A DNA stretch of 35,795 bases from Candidatus Omnitrophota bacterium. Lineage in GTDB: Bacteria; Omnitrophota; Gorgyraeia; JAHIPI01. The notes below the pieces were generated by a model, which worked only from the letters and a program-made list of their open reading frames with translations, had not been told where the DNA came from and did no database searches. Made by a program: the position numbers and the translations under genes. The DNA lies in assembly GCA_018894435.1 (NCBI GenBank), contig JAHIPI010000079.1, positions 1 through 35,795 of the forward strand, written 5' to 3'. How positions within the stretch are numbered: the stretch's first letter is position 1; each line of letters starts with the position of its first letter. Positions 14,749-21,741 of this stretch are shown here, one piece after another.

Positions 14749-16132
14749 GAAATTCTCCGAAAAATCTATATATATTCCGCTCCTTCTCGCGATTATACTC
14801 ATTTACAGCTTCGGCATACGGAATATAGGCTTTCGCCAGCCCCACCACGCCACTTTTGACGAGATCCTTTACCTGCGTCTGGGGGAGCAGTTAAAAGAAG
14901 ATCCGACGGATTACATTCCGGAGGTGGACGCACAGCTCAAACAGCAGCACCGGATGCCGGCTTATATAAACAGGCCCATATTTAAACATCCACCTCTCTT
15001 TCCGTGGTTAATATCGCTCACTTATCTCGCGGGAGAGGCCGATATCTTTGGCTCTATGCCCGCAATTCTGGCGCCGCTCTTATCCGGGATCTTAATCATC
15101 GTATTTACTTTCGTCTTAGCGGCAAAACTCTACGACTACCGCGTAGGGCTCCTCGCCGCGTTTTTTCTGAGCATAGACCCGATACACTGGATATGCTCCG
15201 AAAAGATATGGATGGAGACGACCCTGACACTGTTTATGCTCCTTGCGCTGCTGTTCTTCTTCTGCGGAATCGTCCAGTCGGATAAATTGCTGCTCTTAAG
15301 CGGGATATTTGCCGGTCTGGCCCTTCTTACAAAATATACGGGATTGATCTCGCTTATTTCTATATTCATATTCGCCGTCCTCTTCGACGAAAAGCTCATT
15401 TACAGGCGGAATTTCTGGTTTATATTTATTATTGCGGCGGTGATATTCTCGCCGTGGATTTTGTGGAATTACAAAGTTTACGGAAGCTCTTTTCTCCGTG
15501 ATATGATCTTTGTCCACAGTGAATTTTACAAATTCCTGAATTATAAAGTTCTCATCGCCTCTTTGTCCGTCATAGCGGCCATTATATTACTGCTTACTAC
15601 AAGGCTTATTGGCCATAGGCCCGGTTTTAAACGCGCCCCATTTGCGCTATGGGCAGTGATTATCACTCTCTTTGCTGCAATGGCTCTCTTCTGCCCGTCT
15701 TTCCGCGCGGCGGCGGAGAATGCATTTATATATAACCGGCTGCCGCAGACGGGTTATGAAATCGGCATGTTTGCCGGAGAGCCATGGACCTTCTATTTTG
15801 GCAGGCTGCTCGAGTTATCGCCTCTATATCTCTTATCTTTTATATCCATGGTACTTTTTTCGTTAGGGGGCAGCCGGGAGGATCTACTATTGATACTTAG
15901 CGCATCTTTAATGATGTTCTTTTTTGTGATATGGGGCAATTATCAGTCGCGCTATCTACTGCCCGTCATACCTATTTTTCTTATGCTCGCCGGCCGCTTA
16001 GTGATATGGGTGTGGGATAGATCAAATACTGTATGCCGCGTACTCTTTCTGGCTATAATAGGGTATTTTATTATAAAGACCGCAAATGTGGATATCCACA
16101 TTGCGCTACCGAACAGCGTAATCTATTTTTAG
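14741..16132 (+). CDS. GT39/ArnT-like membrane glycosyltransferase (polyprenyl-P-sugar dependent)
   Basis: This 463-residue integral membrane protein has about 11-12 hydrophobic helices. The first extracytoplasmic loop carries HHATFDEILYLRLGEQLKED, containing the conserved acidic pair of the PMT_2 family, and then KHPPLFPWLISL. Later loops include FAGEPWTFYFGR and the helix segment SRYLLPVIPIFLMLAG, again typical. The family transfers a sugar from a polyprenyl-phosphate donor to lipid A, protein or glycan outside the membrane. The gene directly before it encodes the likely donor-making GT2. The acceptor cannot be told from sequence. Confidence 0.85.
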   Translation: MLKKFSEKSIYIPLLLAIILIYSFGIRNIGFRQPHHATFDEILYLRLGEQLKEDPTDYIPEVDAQLKQQHRMPAYINRPIFKHPPLFPWLISLTYLAGEADIFGSMPAILAPLLSGILIIVFTFVLAAKLYDYRVGLLAAFFLSIDPIHWICSEKIWMETTLTLFMLLALLFFFCGIVQSDKLLLLSGIFAGLALLTKYTGLISLISIFIFAVLFDEKLIYRRNFWFIFIIAAVIFSPWILWNYKVYGSSFLRDMIFVHSEFYKFLNYKVLIASLSVIAAIILLLTTRLIGHRPGFKRAPFALWAVIITLFAAMALFCPSFRAAAENAFIYNRLPQTGYEIGMFAGEPWTFYFGRLLELSPLYLLSFISMVLFSLGGSREDLLLILSASLMMFFFVIWGNYQSRYLLPVIPIFLMLAGRLVIWVWDRSNTVCRVLFLAIIGYFIIKTANVDIHIALPNSVIYF

Positions 16133-16144
16133 ACCGAAGGTACT

Positions 16145-17266
16145 ATGAAGATATCGATAATAGGCCCGACGCATCCTTATAGAAGCGGAATAAGCCATTA
16201 CAACACCCTTTTATGCGACGAGCTGAAGAGGTACCACGACATCTCACTTTACAGCTTCAGCCGGCAATATCCAGGGTTTCTTTTTCCCGGCACATCAGAT
16301 ATCGATACGATAAGCCGTTTTCAGTTAAAAGAGGACCGCGCTCAATACACCATAGACTCTCTCAACCCTGTGACATGGTTTTCCACGTTGCATAAGATCA
16401 GAAAGGATTCTCCGGATTTGATAATAGCCCATTGGTGGACGACTTTCTGGGGGCCTTTATATATTACATTACTTCCTATTCTTAAAAAGATGACCGGTGC
16501 AAAGATCCTTCTTATATGCCACAATGTGGAAGACCACGAGAACTCATCCTTCAAGCGCCTGATAGCTAAAAAGGTCTTCCCCGTTGCGGATTTTCATATA
16601 GTCCACTCCGAAGAATGTAAAAACAGGCTGGCGAAAATGCTGCCGGGTACCAATGCCGAAAAGGTATTCCACCCCTTATACAGCGTATTTAACAGGAATA
16701 GAATAAGCCCGGAAAAAGCCAGGGAAAGATTAAAACTCTCCGGTAACGTCATGCTCTTCTTCGGTATTATCAGAAAATATAAGGGGCTCCGTTATCTTCT
16801 GGAGGCAATGCCGTTCATTCTGAAAAAAACTGACCTCACGCTTATAATAGCCGGGGAATTCTGGGAAGGTAAGGATTATTACCTGCATTTAATAAAGGAA
16901 AAGGGGTTAACAGATAAAATCAGAGTCATTGACCGGTTCATCCCTAACGAAGATATAGAAATATATTTTAAGGCGGCCGATGCCGTAGTCCTGCCTTATG
17001 TAAAAGGTACCGGTAGCGGCGTAGCGCAGCTTGCACTTGCCTTTGGGGTGCCTATTATAGCCACAAAGGTAGGTTCCCTTCCTGAAATCGTGGAAGACGG
17101 AAAGACCGGTTACCTGGTGGAACCGGAAAATCCGGAGGAACTGGCTGATAAAGTAATTAAATATTTCAAATCCGGCAAAAAGGATCATTTTGTAAAAAAC
17201 ATGGGGCAGGGTAACCGAATATATTCCTGGAAAAGGCTGAGAGAAGCCATTGAAAGCCTGCTATGA
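16145..17266 (+). CDS. GT4-family glycosyltransferase
   Basis: This 373-residue GT-B glycosyltransferase starts with KISIIGPTHPYRSGISHYNT, the donor-side glycine-rich loop of GT4 enzymes. The C-terminal domain has FFGIIRKYKGLRYLLEAMP, then GSGVAQLALAFGVPIIATKV followed by GSLPEIVEDGKTGYLV, a common GT4 donor-binding pattern. It lies 12 bases after the GT39-like gene. Its end overlaps nucleotidyltransferase copy 2 in an ATGA arrangement, so the two are translated together. It is probably part of one glycan-building pathway with its neighbours; the sugar and acceptor are unknown. Confidence 0.88.
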   Translation: MKISIIGPTHPYRSGISHYNTLLCDELKRYHDISLYSFSRQYPGFLFPGTSDIDTISRFQLKEDRAQYTIDSLNPVTWFSTLHKIRKDSPDLIIAHWWTTFWGPLYITLLPILKKMTGAKILLICHNVEDHENSSFKRLIAKKVFPVADFHIVHSEECKNRLAKMLPGTNAEKVFHPLYSVFNRNRISPEKARERLKLSGNVMLFFGIIRKYKGLRYLLEAMPFILKKTDLTLIIAGEFWEGKDYYLHLIKEKGLTDKIRVIDRFIPNEDIEIYFKAADAVVLPYVKGTGSGVAQLALAFGVPIIATKVGSLPEIVEDGKTGYLVEPENPEELADKVIKYFKSGKKDHFVKNMGQGNRIYSWKRLREAIESLL

Positions 17267-18324
17267 AGCTTGAAAACTTATCATTAGAAAACAGGTTCCT
17301 GATCGACTTCCTGAAAGCGGGCCTTGAGCAGGATCCGTCTTTCCTTGATTCTTACAATCCATCGAAGTTAAATTGGGATGTTATTTTCGAAAAAGCCCTC
17401 AGGCACCGCATAGCCCCCTTCTTCTCTTTCGTAATACGGCAGACTGCCCGGGAATTCTCCGTCCCGGGCTCCGCCAAAGAGTTATTTCATAAGATATATA
17501 AACAGAGCATGGAGAGAAATCTCTTTATATATAAAACGGCAGAAAAGATTACGGATGGCTTTAAGGAATATAAGATCCCGCTTATGTTTATAAGAGGGCC
17601 TATTTTAGGTAAAGATTTATATCCGGATATAGCCCTGCGCCCGATGGCCGACCTTGACCTCCTTATCAAAAAAGATGATATTCCTAAAGCACATGATGCG
17701 CTTAACCGGCTGGGTTACCAGAACTTTATATCTTCATACGAGCCTCAGCGAATATACATAAATGAAAATATAGAATTACTGCTGGAGATAGAGCTGAATT
17801 GGGATCTGGAGCCCGGTTTCGGAAAAGATAAGGATCTGCTGGCGCTGGAACCCGAGTTTCTGTTGATACATTTATTGGTACACCTGAATAAACATATAAG
17901 GCGCGGCGAAACAAAGCTGATCTGGTTCTGTGATATTTATCTGTTCATAAAACGATACGGGCATACTATGGACTGGGAAGGCTTCTCAGGCATGATAAAA
18001 AATATGCGGCTTGAAAAGCATACTTATGAGATCCTCTATTTACTAAAAGAATGGTTTGGCATTTCTTATCCTGATTGCGTGGAAAACGGCGTTAAAACAA
18101 TCAGGCACTTTTATACTGAATATGATATATTTAATCCCGACTCAAAGCACAGAATGATTTATATAAAAAGGCCCGGGCTCAGGGTGCTTTTTCCGGATAA
18201 GAAATTTATGGCGAGATTCTACTCTGAGGACGGAAAGAGCTTCAGTTACTTCTTTTATCTTCTCAGGCTTTACAGGGGAGCTGTCATGGCATTTAATACG
18301 CTCTCACGAAAACTTACGCGATAA
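17263..18324 (+). CDS. NTP_transf_5-type nucleotidyltransferase (copy 2)
   Basis: This is a second member of the PF14907 family, 353 residues long. The helical N-terminus (NWDVIFEKALRHRIAPFFSFV) parallels copy 1. The active-site region reads FIRGPILGKDLYPDIALRPM followed by ADLDLLI, with candidate metal ligands Asp130 and Asp132. Where copy 1 and most relatives have Lys-Gly (LKG), this copy has Arg-Gly. A histidine-rich helix (LIHLLVHLNKHIRRGETKLIWFCDIY) follows, as in relatives. It is coupled to the GT4 gene before it (4-base overlap) and runs 55 bases into the convergent radical SAM gene. Members often occur with HPr-kinase-like and radical SAM genes, which are indeed next door on the other strand. 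Substrate unknown. Confidence 0.8.
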   Translation: MKLENLSLENRFLIDFLKAGLEQDPSFLDSYNPSKLNWDVIFEKALRHRIAPFFSFVIRQTAREFSVPGSAKELFHKIYKQSMERNLFIYKTAEKITDGFKEYKIPLMFIRGPILGKDLYPDIALRPMADLDLLIKKDDIPKAHDALNRLGYQNFISSYEPQRIYINENIELLLEIELNWDLEPGFGKDKDLLALEPEFLLIHLLVHLNKHIRRGETKLIWFCDIYLFIKRYGHTMDWEGFSGMIKNMRLEKHTYEILYLLKEWFGISYPDCVENGVKTIRHFYTEYDIFNPDSKHRMIYIKRPGLRVLFPDKKFMARFYSEDGKSFSYFFYLLRLYRGAVMAFNTLSRKLTR

Positions 18325-19412
18325 ACCTCCTTTACCTCCCTGAAAAGTAATCTATATAATTCGCAAACCATATTCATCCCTTTTATACGTGAAAAAACCA
18401 TATCGTCAAAGAGGCCCGCGATCCTTACTACCGGGCAACCCCTCAAATAGCAAAAATCACGTACCGCGCAACTCCTGCAGATACCATTGGAATAATTTTC
18501 GGTAAATCCGGGCAATATCTTCCTGTAAAAACATTCTTCTCCGCCCAGTCTTACGGTATCATCGACACGGCCTATGCAGAAATTATCGTCTGCCAGCGAG
18601 GAAAGCCCCAGGCAGGGATAGACCTTACCTGAGGGCGAAACCGATATGGCCCTTTCCCTGCGCAGTGTCGAACAGACAATACGCTCAAAATCAGACGGCG
18701 TATCTATCTCACGGCGCCTCTCAAGAGTCTTGACCATAAAATCGATCAGAAATATATCCATGCCGCCGTTGGGGCGCATATTATCAAAGTAAAAATGCGC
18801 CAGTCTCCTCAACTGGTCACTGGCGGTATCCACGCCGTTTTTCGTCCACCCCTGCTGTGTAACGGCAAATTGTAATATAAGTTTTTTGCATCCGAGAGAG
18901 TTTAAAAACGCGATATTTTCCATTAACCTGCCTGCGGTTTCAGATGAAACAACAAGGGAAAACACCGTATTCATGTCTACTAATCTATCGATATATTTGA
19001 TGGTATCCTTAAAGGTTCCTCTTCCGTCTTTATACTTCCGGTGACAATTATGGCTTTCCTCGGTACCATCCAGGCTGATAGTAAGGCATACCTCGGGATG
19101 CTTTTCTATAAAGTCCAGTTTTTTATCGTCAAATAAAGTGCCGTTTGTAATGATGCTGAAAGAAAGCAGCTGATCTTTATTGGCGCGCGGCTTACAGTAT
19201 TCCACTGCTTCTTTTATCAGGTCAAACCGCAGCATGCTTTCGCAACTAAAGAAATCTATGTGCAAAAGGCCCTTATTCGCGTCGAGAAAATAGTCGAGGC
19301 TTGTTAACATCGTCTTGAGGCTCATCTCTTCTCTGTCCTTACGGACCAGGCAATAATCGCACGCGAGATTGCACCCGTTAATAAGATTTAAAAAAAGAAT
19401 GTCCTTAGCCAA
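18270..19412 (-). CDS. Radical SAM/SPASM enzyme (peptide-maturase type)
   Basis: SPASM-type radical SAM enzymes commonly modify ribosomally made peptides or activate sulfatases. The 380-residue protein has the radical SAM cluster motif CNLACDYC at Cys14/18/21, FSIITNGTLFDDKKLDFIE and ISLDGTEESHNCHRKYKDGR (SAM-binding and substrate part). The C-terminal SPASM region includes ISVSPSGKVYPCLGL and ICRSCAVRDFCYLRGCP, a cysteine-rich set able to hold auxiliary 4Fe-4S clusters. The start overlaps the HprK-like gene by 8 bases, so the two should be made together. The final 55 bases overlap the convergent nucleotidyltransferase. No PqqD-like carrier or precursor peptide is evident nearby, so the substrate is unknown. 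Confidence 0.9.
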   Translation of the reverse strand: MAKDILFLNLINGCNLACDYCLVRKDREEMSLKTMLTSLDYFLDANKGLLHIDFFSCESMLRFDLIKEAVEYCKPRANKDQLLSFSIITNGTLFDDKKLDFIEKHPEVCLTISLDGTEESHNCHRKYKDGRGTFKDTIKYIDRLVDMNTVFSLVVSSETAGRLMENIAFLNSLGCKKLILQFAVTQQGWTKNGVDTASDQLRRLAHFYFDNMRPNGGMDIFLIDFMVKTLERRREIDTPSDFERIVCSTLRRERAISVSPSGKVYPCLGLSSLADDNFCIGRVDDTVRLGGEECFYRKILPGFTENYSNGICRSCAVRDFCYLRGCPVVRIAGLFDDMVFSRIKGMNMVCELYRLLFREVKEVYRVSFRESVLNAMTAPL

Positions 19413-20436
19413 CTCCGCATACCTCTTTCATTAATGAAGAGAACTTGTTATGATCGCGCCCTATTAAGAACCGGTAACATTTTGCCTTGCTTCCGGCTAC
19501 TAATTTACGATACGCATTTTCTACTTTTTTTATCCTGTTATCCTTGTCCATCATCCACCATAGGGAATTACCGATCTCCCTGAGATGCCCCTCTTTAAGC
19601 CTGGCTAACGCCTCTTTGCCGCTTATCTTTTTACACACGCTATCATCGGAATTATGAAAATTCAGGAAGACCAGAGTCGATGGCAACTTCGGGCCCAATT
19701 CGCTCTTTTTGGCAAAAAAGGCCTTTCCCAGATCAACATACCATCCTTTGGTCTTCTCAAAATAATGTGACGGATCCAGAAATTTCAGCCTATTCTTTAA
19801 TCCGGGAAAGTTTAAAAACATCCTCTTATCTACCCTGCTCCTTGTATAAAATGGCAGCAATTCACCCGACGGTCTGAAGAGGACCCTGTCTTCCGAAAAG
19901 AGGCGGTATCCGCTCTCCAGACAGCTCAAAGCTGCGGTAGTTTTGCCGGAATGGGTATTGCCGCAGAAGAGAACAGTCTTCCCGCCGTTAACCACACCGG
20001 AGCAATGAATGGGGAAAAGTCCCTTCTCTTCCAGCAGAATATCGAACATCATCTTCATGGTAAATTTTATCTGAAGTACTATATTTTCTGCGGATTTTGC
20101 AAAGCATCGTACTTCGTTTTTTGCGTAATCTACGCTTATTAAATACCTGTTTTTTATCTCGTAAAATATGCGGTTCTTATCGTCCGGCAGTACATAAACG
20201 GAATATGATGAAAGGTAAAAATCGCAAACGGCATTTTTGGGAATAAAGTCGCGGGGGAATATATCTGTTTCGATAACTACTATCGTACCGTGGTAAGACG
20301 GCGCCTTCCGGACCGATAAATAGGTACTGTAGTACCTTTTCATCTCCCGCAGGAGAAGGCTTGAGTTGGTCTCCAGGGTTACGGATACATTATAGGCCTT
20401 GAAATGTTTAGCTTTTACTTTCAATATCGTACTCAT
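19405..20436 (-). CDS. HPr kinase-like P-loop protein
   Basis: This 343-residue protein belongs to the HprK-related group found in peptide-modification cassettes, not to the true HPr kinase of sugar regulation. The C-terminal half has a P-loop GNTHSGKTT (about residues 159-167) preceded by HCSGVVNGGKTVLFC, then GYRLFSEDRVLF, equivalent to the acidic segment after the P-loop in HprK. The N-terminal half (about 1-140) is beta-rich and unassigned. I set the start at the ATG 20434-20436 (MSTILKVKAKHFKAYN), which overlaps the end of the CNNM gene by 29 bases; a start 9 codons earlier is possible. It is coupled to the radical SAM gene. It could phosphorylate or otherwise activate the same substrate; this is inference from context. 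Confidence 0.75.
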   Translation of the reverse strand: MSTILKVKAKHFKAYNVSVTLETNSSLLLREMKRYYSTYLSVRKAPSYHGTIVVIETDIFPRDFIPKNAVCDFYLSSYSVYVLPDDKNRIFYEIKNRYLISVDYAKNEVRCFAKSAENIVLQIKFTMKMMFDILLEEKGLFPIHCSGVVNGGKTVLFCGNTHSGKTTAALSCLESGYRLFSEDRVLFRPSGELLPFYTRSRVDKRMFLNFPGLKNRLKFLDPSHYFEKTKGWYVDLGKAFFAKKSELGPKLPSTLVFLNFHNSDDSVCKKISGKEALARLKEGHLREIGNSLWWMMDKDNRIKKVENAYRKLVAGSKAKCYRFLIGRDHNKFSSLMKEVCGVG

Positions 20437-21406
20437 CCTGTATTTCGCCGACGATCTCCTCAAGAAGGTCCTCCAGCGTCACCAGGCCTTCTATCTTGCC
20501 GTTTTCGCCGGTCACTATAGCAAGGTGGGTATGCCCTTTTTGAAATTCTGCCAGAAGTTCCGTAACCTTTTTGGAACCCGGGACAACTACTGGCGGCGAT
20601 ATAATATCATGCAAAACAACAAGGCCTTTATTGACGACCACGTTTAGGAGATCTTTTGTCTTTATTATACCCACGATATTATCCGGGCCGGACTTATAAA
20701 CAGGGAATCTAGAATAACCCGATTCAATAACCTTGTCCAGCATGTCGTCTATATTGGAATCTACGTCAAAAGAGACTATCTGATCCTTCGGAGTCATAAC
20801 GCTCCTGACCACTGTCTTACTTAGATCGAGGACGCGCGACAGCATCAAGTATCTCTCTTTAAGGAGCGTGCCGTCTTCCTGGGCTATTTTAATAAACGCC
20901 CTTATCTCTTCCTCCGTAATGAAGGTTTTTGCCTTCTTGGTACCGCCCGTAATTTTGGTGATAAAATTTATTACTACTGAAAAGGCACTGGCCACGGGAG
21001 CAAGAAAGCGCACCAAAACATATATCGGCCTGGCTAATCTTAGCGAAAGTCTTTCGGCGTACATTGCGGCATAACTCTTTGCCAATACTTCAAAGAATAT
21101 TATAAGAAAGGCCGCTATGATGGTGGCAAAAAGCACGCCCCTTGCCTCTCCCACCAAAGAGACAAGTATTACGGTAATAAGAGCGGCTATCAGGGCGCCG
21201 ACTACATTATTAGCAATCAATATAGTCCCGAAGAACCTCTCGGGGGCTTCCAGGATCTTCAATATTATCTGGGCGGGTTTTGATCCGTCTGATGCCAGCT
21301 TGCGGAGGCGCAGGCGGCTTATAGCGATGAATGAGATCTCTGATGCGGCAGTCACAGCAGCCAAGAGAAGCAATATAATAAGGGATACGATGGCTATGGC
21401 GCTCAT
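20408..21406 (-). CDS. CNNM/CBS-domain membrane protein (CorB/HlyC-TlyC family)
   Basis: The family includes Mg2+ transporters or exporters of the CNNM/CorB group. The 332-residue protein has an N-terminal CNNM membrane domain (about residues 1-140; AASEISFIAISRLRLRKLAS and PERFFGTILIANNVVGALIA are signature segments) and a CBS pair (about 195-330; VMTPKDQIVSFDVDS, YSRFPVYK, VTLEDLLEEIVGEIQDEYD). The usual C-terminal CorC_HlyC domain of about 80 residues is absent and the protein stops right after the CBS pair. It heads a leftward unit with the HprK-like and radical SAM genes, overlapping the former by 29 bases. The -10 box ends 6 bases before the ATG, so the transcript is probably leaderless. 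Function with its neighbours is unknown. Confidence 0.88.
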   Translation of the reverse strand: MSAIAIVSLIILLLLAAVTAASEISFIAISRLRLRKLASDGSKPAQIILKILEAPERFFGTILIANNVVGALIAALITVILVSLVGEARGVLFATIIAAFLIIFFEVLAKSYAAMYAERLSLRLARPIYVLVRFLAPVASAFSVVINFITKITGGTKKAKTFITEEEIRAFIKIAQEDGTLLKERYLMLSRVLDLSKTVVRSVMTPKDQIVSFDVDSNIDDMLDKVIESGYSRFPVYKSGPDNIVGIIKTKDLLNVVVNKGLVVLHDIISPPVVVPGSKKVTELLAEFQKGHTHLAIVTGENGKIEGLVTLEDLLEEIVGEIQDEYDIESKS

Positions 21407-21412
21407 AGTTTC

Positions 21413-21444
21413 ATTATATTACCACGCCGCCCATCGCCAAGCAA
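21413..21444 (-). promoter_or_regulatory. Promoter of the CNNM-HprK-SPASM unit
   Basis: On the minus strand, TTGCTT (21439-21444) is followed 17 bases later by TAATAT (21416-21421), or 20 bases later by TATAAT (21413-21418). Either -10 box ends within 9 bases of the ATG at 21406, giving almost no leader and no Shine-Dalgarno site. Confidence 0.5.
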
Positions 21445-21450
21445 GATAAT

Positions 21451-21741
21451 TTAAGTAAGTTCATCCAGGGGCAGAACGAAGGCCTTTATGCCTTCGTTGC
21501 CGAGGGTCTTTCGCAGCTCTTTTACGCAGGATACCACTTTTTTGGCCTCGTCGTCCTTGCAGGCCACGTATAGAATACTGTTCCTGCCGGGCCATATGTC
21601 AGTGCCGAGATGCGTCCCGGAGGTATCGCCCTTGCCATAAGTGCCGTTTATTTTTGTATAATTCTTTATGGCGCAATGAGTTAAGACTTCCATCACTTCT
21701 ATGTCGACAGCTTCGTTATAGGATATCATTACCATTTTCAT
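21451..21741 (-). CDS. PII-like signalling protein linked to RND efflux
   Basis: This 96-residue protein has the ferredoxin-like PII/CutA1-size fold: a first strand KMVMISYNEAVDIEVMEVL, a loop with NGTYGKGDTSGTHLGTD at the T-loop position, a strand NSILYVACKD, a helix EAKKVVSCVKELRKTLG and a final strand IKAFVLPLDEL. It is shorter than canonical GlnB and lacks the uridylylated tyrosine context. Small PII-like proteins encoded next to RND pumps are a recognised group (PII-NG, DUF3240-like) thought to sense a ligand or metal and act on the pump. Here the ATG overlaps the RND gene stop (ATGA), so it is the last gene of the marR-efflux operon. The ligand is unknown. Confidence 0.75.
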   Translation of the reverse strand: MKMVMISYNEAVDIEVMEVLTHCAIKNYTKINGTYGKGDTSGTHLGTDIWPGRNSILYVACKDDEAKKVVSCVKELRKTLGNEGIKAFVLPLDELT

